56,127 bases of DNA from Porphyromonadaceae bacterium UBA4702 (GTDB lineage: Bacteria; Bacteroidota; Bacteroidia; Bacteroidales; Muribaculaceae): the NCBI GenBank assembly GCA_002404675.1, contig DHKE01000001.1:1-56127 (forward strand), read 5' to 3'. The notes under the pieces are model-generated. The model worked only from the letters and a program-made list of their open reading frames with translations. It ran no database searches and had not been told where the DNA came from. A program made the translations under genes and the position numbers. Within the stretch, counting starts at the first letter, position 1. The number at the start of each line of letters is the position of its first letter. Shown in pieces: positions 1 to 9,878 of this stretch.

Positions 1-68
1 CTCCTTGGACCAGGTCTGCCCCTCAATGCAACTACGCACTTATTATATAACTACTAAATAAATTTTGT

Positions 69-3000
69 ATGAAACATGTTCTCCTGACTGCGGCAATGGC
101 ACTCGCCTTGCCGGCATTTGCAGCCTCCACGGTTGCCACGCCGTCGCGGCAAGCAAACAGCGCCGACGCTTTCCGGTATATGCCGAAAGTGAAGGCGGAC
201 GGCGACAACGCCCTCCGCACCGGCTCTCTCGACAAGATGGACGGCGGCAAAGTGAAATTCGCGGCATCGCACTCCAACGCCATTGAGGCAGGGCAGCTGC
301 CCACGGCAGACGGCGTAAACTACATCTACGGCCCGGACGGCTCGATCTGGCACTACACGGTCAACTTCGATAAGGAAGTCGTAGACCATGGCTCCTACAA
401 GGAAACCAAGATCAACGGCTACGAGTTCACCATCTACAATACATCGTTTGAGATCGTAGGAACTATCCATGGCACCATCGAGCTGGCTGCCGGCGAGACA
501 AGCGTGGCTGATGTGGCGATAGGCCCGCAGCTGACCCGCAAGTTCTTCAACACAGATGACAAGTATGAGGCGATGGTATGCATCGCCACTACCACCAGCG
601 AGTATGTCAACATCACCAAGACGCTCGTGTACTCGCTCGGCGTGGAAGAGCCGCTGATGACAATCCCCGGATACTATGTTTCTGCCATTAACACCGCCAC
701 AGACGCTTGGAGCGAGAAGTTCTGGCTTACATTCGTCACCGAGGAGGAAACGCAGACTCCCAGCATAAACGGTGTCACGAACATGTCCGACAACGTGTTC
801 ACCGTCTACAAGTCCGCCGGCTGGAACGGCATGGAAGACCCTGTAATGACCTTCCGCGTGCCAACTATTCTCGTCTCCGGCGAGAACGCCATTCCTTTCA
901 TGGCGACGGTATATGACGGCATGCCGTATTTCGCCACTTCGATGATGAAGTACTGCTACTATCAAGACCCATACGACTACAACAACGAGAACCTGACCCC
1001 GGACAACGAGCTGCAGATAAGCCTCTACACGCTGCCCAGCAAGTGGTCATCGGAACTCGAGCTGTACTCGACCACCACAATCCCCAGCGACGCGACCAAG
1101 GACAACATCAACTTCCTGTACCTCGGCGCGTTCTCATACGATGACGACATCGCACTGGGGCATTACACTACAGACGGCACTCCCGCGTTCATCATCACCA
1201 AGGAGATATACAATATCTCCAACGACGGCTATGTCTACAACTATGACGTGATGAAGGCCGCTCCCAAGGGAGAGACCGCAGCCGCAGAGCAGCTGGTTTC
1301 TCTTGCCAAGGGCGTTGACGGCGGTTATTTTCTGAGCGACCTGCCCGGCTACGACCCCCAGGTGATGTTCATCATCAACGAGGGAGACGCTTACCGCTTC
1401 AATTTCGTCAACCTGTACACCGGCCAGCTGGAGACAACCCTGCCGCAGGTCATCGACGACGAAATCTCGATGTCTTCTTCTGTTGACCGCGTGGCCGGCG
1501 GCGACTCATACCTCTATGCCGTTTCGCAGACTACGGGTGCCGACGATGAGGAGGGCAACACCTACCACCGCATCGCCTACATCACCCCCGATGGCGACAT
1601 AGACCATGTTGACCGGATCAACCTCGGCCAGGACATCGCATACGCGCAGGTATACATGGGCGAGGGCGCGTTCAACCCCTACAACTTCAACCTCGACGAC
1701 GCTGCCGAGTACATGGTGCTCGCCAAGCGTTACGACCAGAAGGGCAGCAGCGCGTCGCACGACGAACTGCTCGTGGTCAGCACCGACCCCGAAGTAGGAA
1801 CGCTGCTCAGCCTGCGCGAGAGTCCCGAGTTCGGCGCGTTGAGATACATATACTTCTCCAATCTCGGCACTGACGATGCTCGCCTCATCGTGACATACTG
1901 TGACGACAACTGGCGTTACACTGCTGTTGACTACAAGCTCCCCTTCACATATTTCACCAAGGGCGAGGGTACGATTGACAACCCGTATGAGATAACCACC
2001 GTCGGCGAGCTCGCCCAGATCAAGGCGTTCCCCGCTGCACACTTCGCCCTCGGCGCAGACATCGACGCGCAGGGCAAGACCCTCACCACCGGCGAGTTCA
2101 CATTCACCGGCACTTTTGACGGTCGCGGGCACACCATCAGCAACCTCACGCTGAACGGCGGCGCGATGTTCCCCACACTCATGGGTTCAGAGGCAAGCGT
2201 CAAGGCTGACGAGCCTACAACCGGCGTGGTGCGCGATGTCAATTTCGTTGACCTCGTGTTCACACCCGGCGCTGACGCACAGGGCATCGTGGCTGGTTCG
2301 CTCATGTACGGCCGCATCATTAACGTCCATGTATACGGTGCAACCATCAACGCCACAGGCAATGTCGGCGGTCTCGCCGGCGGCGAATACCTATACTCCG
2401 TAATCGAGGGCAGCTCTGTCAATGCAGACATCACCGCCTCTGAAGGCGCAGTCGGCGGCATCGTCGCCAAGCAGGGCACTTCTGCATCGGTTGTGGCCTG
2501 TGCGTTCACCGGCAGCATAAGCGGCGAGACTGAAGTCGGCGGCATCGTCGGCGCTTCCGAGGAGGCTGCTTGCAAGGTGACAGACTGCCATGTCAACGCT
2601 GCTGTCAAGGGCCAGAACACTATCGGCGGCATCGTCGGTTCGTCAGTTCGCGGACAGGTTGCACGCTGCCACGTCCAGGGCTCGCTCGAGGCTACCGAAG
2701 CTGCAACGTGGGGCGGCGGTGTCAAGATGGGCGGCGTTGTCGGCTCGCTCCAGCCTGACTATTCCTCTTCTGGCGAAGTCCGCATGGAAGAGGGCGAAGA
2801 CCCCGTAACTGCGCAGGCTGTCATCAGCGGCTGCTATGTCAACCTGACCTCGATGACGGCACCCACAGGTGCTGCACAGGGCGGAAATTACGAGGGCGAA
2901 AACGACACAATGCACCGCATCGTGGGCTACTCTCGCGGCAACGAGGCTGAGCAGACCGGCGAATATGATGAAGAGTGGAATCCTATCTACGGCGACCTGC

Positions 3001-3719
3001 TCGCAGCAGAGGACGCGATAGCAAACAACTATGCAGTCTCAACGCTGGCTCGCGGCAACGACGCGATAGCCGACGACGCTGCAAGCACAGAGGGCGCGTC
3101 GGTCAACGCTGACGAGATAGACCGCAGCTTCTTCGAGGACCTCGGCTACGAGTACGGCTTTGACGCTACCACGCCGTGGAGCTACACCGGCATGGCAAAC
3201 TGCCCGACACTCTACCACGAGGGCGGTCTGGCAATATTCGACAAGTCTGCTGCCGAAGTTGATGTGGACGAGGAGGTGACCATCTACTTGTCGCTCAAGG
3301 GCGGCGTGATTGACGAGGACGCGCTGGGCAGCTTCAGCTGCAGCGTCAGCGACGAGAGCGTGCTCGAGATGACCGGCAGCGAACTGGCCGGCGAGGCAAT
3401 TGCGCTTACATTCAAGGGACTGAAAGAGGGCGTGGCTACCGTAACCGCCTCTGTCAACGGCAAGGAAGCCAAGTGCGTGATAACCGTCAAGCCGCTCGGC
3501 GCTGTTGACAACATCGCCGCTGACGCAGCGCGCATCGGCTTTGACGGCCGCACCGCCACTGCACAGGGCTGCCTCATCAGCGTTTACAACCTCGCTGGCA
3601 TGAACGTGCTTTCAGGCATCGGCTCATGCGACATGGGCAACCTTGCAGCCGGCATCTACATCGTCAACGCTGTTGATGCTGACGGCATGCTCCATACGCT
3701 CAAGGTGCGTGTGAGATAA
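69..3719 (+). CDS. Large secreted GLUG-repeat protein with T9SS sorting tail
   Basis: A 1216-residue protein that begins with a signal peptide (basic start, hydrophobic run, Ala-rich cleavage region near residue 20). The first ~620 residues are of a type I do not recognise. From about residue 631 a 'GTIDNPYEI' entry leads into a beta-helical region with GLUG-type repeats (GGLAGG, GGIVAK, GGIVGA, GGIVGS) at about residues 755-885. A bacterial Ig-like (BIG2-type) domain lies at about 1054-1145. The last ~70 residues form a T9SS type A sorting tail ending LAAGIYIVNA...LKVRVR, so the protein is probably exported and surface-attached or released. GLUG proteins are often adhesins, but no ligand can be assigned. 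It is followed by a clear terminator and appears monocistronic. Confidence 0.85.
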   Translation: MKHVLLTAAMALALPAFAASTVATPSRQANSADAFRYMPKVKADGDNALRTGSLDKMDGGKVKFAASHSNAIEAGQLPTADGVNYIYGPDGSIWHYTVNFDKEVVDHGSYKETKINGYEFTIYNTSFEIVGTIHGTIELAAGETSVADVAIGPQLTRKFFNTDDKYEAMVCIATTTSEYVNITKTLVYSLGVEEPLMTIPGYYVSAINTATDAWSEKFWLTFVTEEETQTPSINGVTNMSDNVFTVYKSAGWNGMEDPVMTFRVPTILVSGENAIPFMATVYDGMPYFATSMMKYCYYQDPYDYNNENLTPDNELQISLYTLPSKWSSELELYSTTTIPSDATKDNINFLYLGAFSYDDDIALGHYTTDGTPAFIITKEIYNISNDGYVYNYDVMKAAPKGETAAAEQLVSLAKGVDGGYFLSDLPGYDPQVMFIINEGDAYRFNFVNLYTGQLETTLPQVIDDEISMSSSVDRVAGGDSYLYAVSQTTGADDEEGNTYHRIAYITPDGDIDHVDRINLGQDIAYAQVYMGEGAFNPYNFNLDDAAEYMVLAKRYDQKGSSASHDELLVVSTDPEVGTLLSLRESPEFGALRYIYFSNLGTDDARLIVTYCDDNWRYTAVDYKLPFTYFTKGEGTIDNPYEITTVGELAQIKAFPAAHFALGADIDAQGKTLTTGEFTFTGTFDGRGHTISNLTLNGGAMFPTLMGSEASVKADEPTTGVVRDVNFVDLVFTPGADAQGIVAGSLMYGRIINVHVYGATINATGNVGGLAGGEYLYSVIEGSSVNADITASEGAVGGIVAKQGTSASVVACAFTGSISGETEVGGIVGASEEAACKVTDCHVNAAVKGQNTIGGIVGSSVRGQVARCHVQGSLEATEAATWGGGVKMGGVVGSLQPDYSSSGEVRMEEGEDPVTAQAVISGCYVNLTSMTAPTGAAQGGNYEGENDTMHRIVGYSRGNEAEQTGEYDEEWNPIYGDLLAAEDAIANNYAVSTLARGNDAIADDAASTEGASVNADEIDRSFFEDLGYEYGFDATTPWSYTGMANCPTLYHEGGLAIFDKSAAEVDVDEEVTIYLSLKGGVIDEDALGSFSCSVSDESVLEMTGSELAGEAIALTFKGLKEGVATVTASVNGKEAKCVITVKPLGAVDNIAADAARIGFDGRTATAQGCLISVYNLAGMNVLSGIGSCDMGNLAAGIYIVNAVDADGMLHTLKVRVR

Positions 3720-3746
3720 CCGACTGAAATCATAGACTGAACGAAG

Positions 3747-3782
3747 GCCGGGGCATCCCAATCAGGGTGTTCCGGCTTTTTT
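3747..3782 (+). terminator. Rho-independent terminator after the GLUG protein gene
   Basis: A 12-bp stem (GCCGGGGCATCC against GGGTGTTCCGGC, with G-T pairs) and a 6-nt loop are followed directly by six T residues. It lies 28 bases after the stop codon. Confidence 0.8.
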
Positions 3783-3869
3783 GCACTGCAAAATGGCTGA
3801 AAAATGGTGTTGTTCAGCACTTGCGCGATTTTTTCTCCCACAAATGCACATTTTGTAGGAATTAAATAC

Positions 3870-3877
3870 TACCTTTG
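3870..3877 (+). promoter_or_regulatory. Putative -7 element of the deoC promoter
   Basis: TACCTTTG matches the Bacteroidales -7 consensus TAnnTTTG. It lies 88 bases before the deoC start. No -33 TTTG sits at the usual 19-21 base spacing, so this is a partial match only. Confidence 0.45.
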
Positions 3878-3965
3878 TGTGCTAAACTATCGGGTGTCTG
3901 TTCCGGAGCGGCGTAAGCCGTACGCGGAGCGGGCAATATCCGTGTCAGCATAACATACCAACCTC

Positions 3966-4853
3966 ATGGAGATGATGGACAGATACAACAAGGCAATAGC
4001 CGACAGCCGCGTGACCGGCGACGACGCTCGCGTCGCTGCCGAGGTGGCACGCATCATGGAGAATGTGTCGCAGTATGACACGCAGGACGTTTACCGCTTC
4101 CTGTTCAGCTCGATCGACCTGACTACGCTGAGCAGCGAGGACTCCGTCAAAAGCGTAGCACGCTTCACGCAGCGTGTCAACGATTTCGACAATGACTACC
4201 CGCAATACCGCAACGTGGCGGCGATATGCGTGTACAGCAATTTCGCCGACGTGGTGCGCACGCACCTCGACGTGCCGGGAGTGGATGTGGCTGTCGTGGC
4301 GGGGTGTTTCCCTTCGAGCCAGACGTTCACCGCCGTCAAGGTGGCTGACTGCGCCCTCGCAGTCGAGGCCGGCGCGAGCGAGGTGGACGTGGTCTTCCCC
4401 CTCGGCATGTTTGCCGACGAGAATTACGAGGACCTCTGCGACGAGCTGACGGAGCTGAAGCACACGGTGCGCGGCGGCAAGCTGAAGGTGATACTCGAGA
4501 CAGGCGCGTTGCGCACGGCCGAGAACATCAAGAAGGCATCGGTGCTTGCCCTGTGGAGCGAGGCCGACTTCCTCAAGACTTCGACCGGCAAGATGTACCC
4601 TGGCGCGTCGCTCGAGGCGGCATACGTGATGTGCAGCTGCATCAAGGAGTATTACGAGAAGACCGGTCGCAAGGTGGGCTTCAAGGCCTCGGGCGGCATA
4701 CGCAGCACAGCCGACGCGCTGGGCTATTACGCCGTGGTGCGCGATGTCCTCGGCGAGGAGTGGCTCTGTCACGACCTCTTCCGCATCGGCGCAAGCAGCC
4801 TTGCCAACGCATTGCTCTCGTCCATGGAGGGTGAAGAAGTGAAGTATTTCTGA
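3966..4853 (+). CDS. deoC: Deoxyribose-phosphate aldolase
   Basis: Cytoplasmic class I aldolase that splits 2-deoxyribose 5-phosphate into glyceraldehyde 3-phosphate and acetaldehyde, the last step of deoxynucleoside breakdown. The 295-residue protein has the catalytic signatures of the family: Asp141 in EVDVVFP, the Schiff-base lysine Lys204 in DFLKTSTGK, and Lys240 in GFKASGGIR. It is longer than the E. coli enzyme mainly at the N terminus. Starts at residues 3 or 4 (also Met) cannot be excluded. A short imperfect hairpin covers the stop codon (4851-4870) without a T run. A secreted nuclease gene starts 47 bases later on the same strand, which fits a role in using DNA-derived deoxyribose (inference). 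Confidence 0.95.
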   Translation: MEMMDRYNKAIADSRVTGDDARVAAEVARIMENVSQYDTQDVYRFLFSSIDLTTLSSEDSVKSVARFTQRVNDFDNDYPQYRNVAAICVYSNFADVVRTHLDVPGVDVAVVAGCFPSSQTFTAVKVADCALAVEAGASEVDVVFPLGMFADENYEDLCDELTELKHTVRGGKLKVILETGALRTAENIKKASVLALWSEADFLKTSTGKMYPGASLEAAYVMCSCIKEYYEKTGRKVGFKASGGIRSTADALGYYAVVRDVLGEEWLCHDLFRIGASSLANALLSSMEGEEVKYF

Positions 4854-4899
4854 CACGCCAGAGCGCGTCATTGACCACAACAACCGAAACCAAATTAAA

Positions 4900-5967
4900 A
4901 TGATTAAGAAAGGGAGTATATTGGCGGCGGCAGCGGCGGCGTTGCTGCTGGCCGGGGCGGCTGTCACCGCGCAGACACAAAAGCCGGCGCAGGCCCGCCC
5001 GCAAGTCTACGGTGTCGCCTTCTACAATCAGGAGAACCTGTTTGACACTATCAACAACAACGGCAAGTACGACCTCGAGTTCAGCCCCAAGGGCAACCGC
5101 AAGTGGGACGGCCACAAGTACTGGAACAAGATACACAACATGGCGTATGCCATTTCGCAGCTGACCACCAAGAGCACCCCCGACGGCCCTGCCATAATCG
5201 GCGTGAGCGAGGTCGAGAACCGCACCGTGCTTGAGGACTTGGTCAAGGACGAGAGTCTGCGCGGCCTCAACCTGCAGATCATACACCATGACTCGCCCGA
5301 CCTGCGCGGCATAGATGTCAGCGTGCTGTACAATCCCAAGCTCTTCCGTCCGATCAACGTGACCAACCATACGCTGTTCATCGACTCGCTGCCCAATTTC
5401 CGCACACGCGACCAGATGTGCGTGGTCGGGCTGCTCGGTCCGGCACGTGTGGCTGTGATAGTCAACCATTGGCCTTCGCGGCGCGGCGGCACGAGCGGCA
5501 GCGCACCCCTGCGCGATGCGGCGGCTATGCTGACACGCCATATCGCCGACTCGCTACACCGCATCGACCCCAACATGGGCGTAATCATCATGGGCGACCT
5601 CAACGACGACCCCTACGACCGCTCGTGCGCCAAGACTCTCGGCGCGGTCAAGAAAATGGAAGACGCAGCCAAGGGCGGATACTTCAACCCTTTCTGGAAG
5701 AAACTCGACGACGGCATAGGCTCTTATATCTACCGCAGCGGCTGGAACCTCTTTGACCAGATCATCGTCAGCTACGAGTTGACAGCGCAGGGCGAGAACC
5801 CTCTGGAATATTTCAACGCCAAGGTGTGGAATGACAAGGACTTCCTCCTGCAGCAGAACGGTCAGTATGTGGGCTATCCGCTGCGCACATACTCCTCGGG
5901 CGTGTGGACCAACGGCTATTCCGACCACCTGCCCACCGAGGTATTCTTGCGCGTGCGTCGCAAATGA
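4900..5967 (+). CDS. Secreted endonuclease/exonuclease/phosphatase (EEP) family protein
   Basis: A 355-residue exported hydrolase of the EEP (DNase I-like) fold. A signal peptide with a long Ala/Leu core is cleaved near residue 25 (VTAQ). Fold signatures are in order: QENLFD at 44-49, the metal-binding Glu104 in GVSEVENR, His190 in VNHWPSRRGG, Asp233/Asn235 in GDLNDDP, and the terminal Asp342-His343 in YSDHLP. These are the residues expected for a metal-dependent phosphodiesterase. Family members cleave DNA, RNA or phosphoesters, and the substrate cannot be read from sequence. It lies between deoC and a TonB-dependent receptor gene, all co-oriented, so a periplasmic or surface nuclease is the best guess. 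Confidence 0.88.
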   Translation: MIKKGSILAAAAAALLLAGAAVTAQTQKPAQARPQVYGVAFYNQENLFDTINNNGKYDLEFSPKGNRKWDGHKYWNKIHNMAYAISQLTTKSTPDGPAIIGVSEVENRTVLEDLVKDESLRGLNLQIIHHDSPDLRGIDVSVLYNPKLFRPINVTNHTLFIDSLPNFRTRDQMCVVGLLGPARVAVIVNHWPSRRGGTSGSAPLRDAAAMLTRHIADSLHRIDPNMGVIIMGDLNDDPYDRSCAKTLGAVKKMEDAAKGGYFNPFWKKLDDGIGSYIYRSGWNLFDQIIVSYELTAQGENPLEYFNAKVWNDKDFLLQQNGQYVGYPLRTYSSGVWTNGYSDHLPTEVFLRVRRK

Positions 5968-6009
5968 GACCAGTAACAACATGAAATTCAAACAATAACC
6001 GATAAGAAT

Positions 6010-8805
6010 ATGCGAATTAAACTACTATTGACACTGCTTCTGTGTCTGGCGCTGCCCTCGTTGGCTCAAACGGGCGTGAAAGGCACATTGGTGGACGGTC
6101 GCAACGGCAAGCCCATTGCCGACGCGACAGTGATGCTGAGCGGACAGTCCGTGTTCGTGGTCAGCGGCGCTGACGGCCGGTTCACCATTTCTAACGCCGA
6201 GCCGGGGCCGGCTCAACTCGAGATCATCGCCTACGGCTATGATGACTTCTCCGAGGAAGTGGATATTGTCAAGGGCATCGTGCGCGAGCTCGACGAAATC
6301 AAGCTCAACCCGCAGTTTGACGCCATCAACCTCCTTCCCGACGACCAGAACTCTGACGACGAAACTGCATACGACGACGAGGGGCTGACACAGTCCATCG
6401 GCACTATACAGGGCGCAAACGACGACGTGTATTACCAGACGGCCAACTACAACTTCTCCGTCACACGTTTCCGCATGCGCGGCTACGACCAGACCTGGAA
6501 CGCCGGCTACATCAACGGTTTCAACTTCAATGACGCTATGCGCGGCCGCTTCAACTATTCCGGCCTCGGCGGCATGACCTCCAGCGCGTTCCGCAACAAG
6601 ACCATCAACCCCGGCATCCAGAACTCCAATTACGGCTTCGGCATGGTGGGCGGCGCGACCAATTTCACCACCTACGCCTCGGAATATGCTGCCGGCTTCC
6701 GTGGCAACGTCAGCTACACCAACTCCAACTACATGATGCGTGCTATGCTGCAGTACAACACTGGCGTGACAAAGAACGGCTGGGCATTCTCCGCTTCAAT
6801 CATCGGCCGCTACTCTCCCGAGGGTGTCATCGAAGGCACGTGGTACGACTCTTTCGGCTACGCACTCTCGCTGCAGAAGATATTCAACGAGAAGCACTCG
6901 CTGAACATCTCAACTTGGGGCAACCCCACACAGCGCGCCACAAACTCCGCTGCTACGCAAGAGGCTTACGACCTGGCAGGCAACAACCTCTACAACCCGC
7001 AGTGGGGTTATCTCGACGGCAAGAAGAAGGCTGCAAAGGTGGTTGAGGCATTCGACCCCTCAGCCCTCATCAACTGGATCTGGAAACCCACCAAGGGCAC
7101 TGTCGTCAACACTGGTGTCGGCTTCCGCTCGAGCAACTACTCAAGCTCTGCCCTCAACTGGTATCAGGCCGCTGACCCGCGTCCCGACTACTACCGCTAC
7201 CTCCCCTCATATTACTATCCCACCGCCGAGGAGGGCACTCCCCTCTACGATGCGCAAATGGAGCAGTATGAGACTTACCGCAACCTGTGGATGAACGACA
7301 AGAGCTTCCGTCAGATAGACTGGAACTCACTCTACCAGGCCAACTATACCAACTCCATACTCTACGACCGCAACCCCGAGCTGAAAGGCCAGGCTACATA
7401 CATACTCGAGAAACGCCACAGCAACTTCAACCAGTGGATGTTCAACTCGTATGTCAACCACCGCCTCAACGACCACAGCCAGCTCCAGGGCGGCATCAGC
7501 TTCTCCTATACCGAGAGCCATTACTACAAGACCATCAAGAACCTCCTCGGCGCTGAGTTCTGGCGCGACGTTGACAACTTCGCAGAGCGCGACTTCCCCA
7601 ACAACCCCGAAATCCTCCAGAACGACCTGCGCAACCCCAACCGCAAGGTGTATGAGGGCGACAAGTTCGGTTATGACTACAACATCCGCTCCTACATAGC
7701 CCGCGCTTGGCTGCAGAACCAGATCAACACCCTGCACTGGGACGTGAACTACGGCATCGAGATGAGCTATACCAACTTCATGCGCCACGGCAACATGCAG
7801 AACGGCCGCGCCCCTGAGAACTCGCTCGGCTCTGGCAAACGCCACACATTCGACAACGCTGCCATCAAGGCCGGCGCGACATACAAGCTCAACGGCCGCA
7901 ACTACTTCGTTGCACACGCCGCTTACGGCACACGCGCTCCGCTCCCTGACAACGCTTACGTTTCTCCGCGTATCAAGGACACCGCTGTTTCCAACCTCCA
8001 GTCCGAGCGTTTCCTTTCCGCCGACCTCGGCTATGTATGGAACTACAAGAACTTCCGGGGCAGCGTCACCGGCTTCTACACCGAGATGTGGAACGGCATG
8101 CGCCGCACGGGTTTCTACGACTACCAGCTCAACACGTTCATGAACTATGCCATGTCGGGCATGCAGACACGCTATACCGGCGTTGAGCTCGGCTTCGCAT
8201 ACAAGATTATCCCCTCGCTGACATTGACCGGCGCCGGGACTATCGCTTCATACACCTACCGCAACAACCCGATGGGCGTGCGCTCATACGAGAACGGCGC
8301 GCAGGACGACGTGACGCGCCGCGTTTACCTGAAGGGCTTCCACGTCGGCGGCACTCCGCAGCAGGCTTACAGCCTCGGCTTGGACTACGCTGCTCCCGGC
8401 ATGTGGTTCTTCGGCATCAACGCCAACTATTTCGCTGACGGCTATGTGGACCTCTCGCCGACACGCCACGAGGCCATGCCCGAACTCTACACTGTTGTAA
8501 CTCCCGCCGAGGGACAGACCATACAAGAGGCTGTCCAGGCCAAGGTAGAGGAGATAGCATACCAGCAGAAGCTCAAGTCAGCCTTCGTCCTCAACCTCTC
8601 TGTGGGCAAGGTGATTTACACACGCTTCGGGTCGCTCAACTTCAACCTCAGCGTCAACAACGTGCTCAACAACCGCAACATACAGACCGGCGGCTATCAG
8701 GAGGGCAAGTTTGACTACACCAACTACAACGTCAACAAGTTCCCCAACAAGTATTACTACGCGCAGGGCATCCGCATATTCTTCAACTTCGGAATACGCT
8801 TCTGA
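6010..8805 (+). CDS. TonB-dependent outer-membrane receptor with carboxypeptidase-like N domain
   Basis: A 931-residue outer-membrane transporter. After a signal peptide (cleavage near LAQT, residues 18-21) comes a carboxypeptidase-regulatory-like beta domain (GVKGTLVDGRNGKPIADATV, about residues 22-100). A plug region (about 110-230) and a large Tyr/Asn-rich beta-barrel follow, ending in an aromatic residue (FFNFGIRF) as in outer-membrane barrels. It is not a classical SusC, because no susD gene follows. Instead two OB-fold lipoprotein genes lie directly downstream (35 and 21 bases apart) and two T9SS nuclease genes after them. Likely substrate: breakdown products of nucleic acid (inference from neighbours). 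It starts 42 bases after the EEP gene and is probably co-transcribed. Confidence 0.9.
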   Translation: MRIKLLLTLLLCLALPSLAQTGVKGTLVDGRNGKPIADATVMLSGQSVFVVSGADGRFTISNAEPGPAQLEIIAYGYDDFSEEVDIVKGIVRELDEIKLNPQFDAINLLPDDQNSDDETAYDDEGLTQSIGTIQGANDDVYYQTANYNFSVTRFRMRGYDQTWNAGYINGFNFNDAMRGRFNYSGLGGMTSSAFRNKTINPGIQNSNYGFGMVGGATNFTTYASEYAAGFRGNVSYTNSNYMMRAMLQYNTGVTKNGWAFSASIIGRYSPEGVIEGTWYDSFGYALSLQKIFNEKHSLNISTWGNPTQRATNSAATQEAYDLAGNNLYNPQWGYLDGKKKAAKVVEAFDPSALINWIWKPTKGTVVNTGVGFRSSNYSSSALNWYQAADPRPDYYRYLPSYYYPTAEEGTPLYDAQMEQYETYRNLWMNDKSFRQIDWNSLYQANYTNSILYDRNPELKGQATYILEKRHSNFNQWMFNSYVNHRLNDHSQLQGGISFSYTESHYYKTIKNLLGAEFWRDVDNFAERDFPNNPEILQNDLRNPNRKVYEGDKFGYDYNIRSYIARAWLQNQINTLHWDVNYGIEMSYTNFMRHGNMQNGRAPENSLGSGKRHTFDNAAIKAGATYKLNGRNYFVAHAAYGTRAPLPDNAYVSPRIKDTAVSNLQSERFLSADLGYVWNYKNFRGSVTGFYTEMWNGMRRTGFYDYQLNTFMNYAMSGMQTRYTGVELGFAYKIIPSLTLTGAGTIASYTYRNNPMGVRSYENGAQDDVTRRVYLKGFHVGGTPQQAYSLGLDYAAPGMWFFGINANYFADGYVDLSPTRHEAMPELYTVVTPAEGQTIQEAVQAKVEEIAYQQKLKSAFVLNLSVGKVIYTRFGSLNFNLSVNNVLNNRNIQTGGYQEGKFDYTNYNVNKFPNKYYYAQGIRIFFNFGIRF

Positions 8806-8840
8806 CCCCGCGTGCATGACAACAAATAACGACTAAGACA

Positions 8841-9857
8841 ATGAAGAAAATTGCATTATACATTTCGTTGACACTTGCGTTGGTGGGCGGTCAGTTCATC
8901 TCCTCGTGCAGCGATGACAAGGAGTATCCCCCGGTAATCGTGCCGGAGGACTACGGTTCGGGCAAGTGGGACAATCCCATATCCGTGGGCCAGGTGGTCG
9001 AAGGGTTCACAGGCAACGACGTGTGGATGACCGGCTACATCGTCGGCTGGATCGACACCGGCATCTCCAACACATACACCGTGGAGAATGTCAAGTTCGA
9101 GACTCCCGCCACCGTTGCTTCCAATATGCTTGTGGCTGCCACTCCCGACGAGCGTGACATCACCAAGTGCGTCCCCGTGCAGCTCGTGAGCGGCTCTGAC
9201 GCTCGTGCTGCCCTCAACCTCGTTGACAACCCCGCCAACTTGGGCAAGCAGGTGACTATCAAGGGCAACGCAGAACGCTATTTCGGCACTGCCGGCTTCA
9301 AGAGCGTCAGCGCATACAACTGGGACAAGGTCGGCATCGAGGAGGAAACTCCAGACACACCAGATGTCCCCGCTGGCGAGCAGGTATATCAGGCTGACAA
9401 GTCGTCCGGCCTCGATGCCTTCACATTCGAGAACGTGGTGCTTCCTTCCGGTTCGTCATACGTATGGAAAGTGGATTCCAAGTACGGACTTGTGGCTTCA
9501 TCGTACTTCGGCGGAGCGTGCCACGCTTCAGAGGCGTGGGCTATTTCGCCGACCATCGACCTGACCGGCTACAAGTCGGCTGTGCTGACATTCCGCCACG
9601 CCGGCAATAAGTTTGAGTCGGCTGCCAACTTCGCTGCAAGCTGCACTGTGGCTGTACGCGAGGACGGCGGAGCATGGACCACTGTCACTGTGCCCAACTT
9701 ATGCGAAGGCACCTCATGGACGTTTATCGATTCCGGCAACGTTGACCTGACCCCGTTCGCAGGCAAGAAGATACAGTTCGGTTTCCACTACGTGTCAACC
9801 GACGAGATAGCCGGCTCATGGGAAATCGACGCAATCAAGGTCAATGCCGGCAAGTAA
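8841..9857 (+). CDS. Surface lipoprotein: DUF6359-like OB domain plus choice-of-anchor J domain
   Basis: A 338-residue lipoprotein with a lipobox at ISSC (residues 20-23), followed by Ser-Asp-Asp, a pattern favouring export to the cell surface in Bacteroidota. Residues ~39-160 resemble the OB-fold DUF6359 family (DNPISVGQV, WMTGYIVGW, TIKGNAERYFG). Residues ~177-338 are a choice-of-anchor J jelly-roll domain (EAWAISPTIDL, FRHAGNKF, FGFHYVSTDE). This second domain is strikingly close to the one at the end of the secreted nuclease at 14023-15615. It lies between the receptor and the DUF5689-like lipoprotein and may replace a SusD-type binding protein (inference). Confidence 0.82.
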   Translation: MKKIALYISLTLALVGGQFISSCSDDKEYPPVIVPEDYGSGKWDNPISVGQVVEGFTGNDVWMTGYIVGWIDTGISNTYTVENVKFETPATVASNMLVAATPDERDITKCVPVQLVSGSDARAALNLVDNPANLGKQVTIKGNAERYFGTAGFKSVSAYNWDKVGIEEETPDTPDVPAGEQVYQADKSSGLDAFTFENVVLPSGSSYVWKVDSKYGLVASSYFGGACHASEAWAISPTIDLTGYKSAVLTFRHAGNKFESAANFAASCTVAVREDGGAWTTVTVPNLCEGTSWTFIDSGNVDLTPFAGKKIQFGFHYVSTDEIAGSWEIDAIKVNAGK

Positions 9858-9878
9858 GTCATTCTAACACTACAAGCA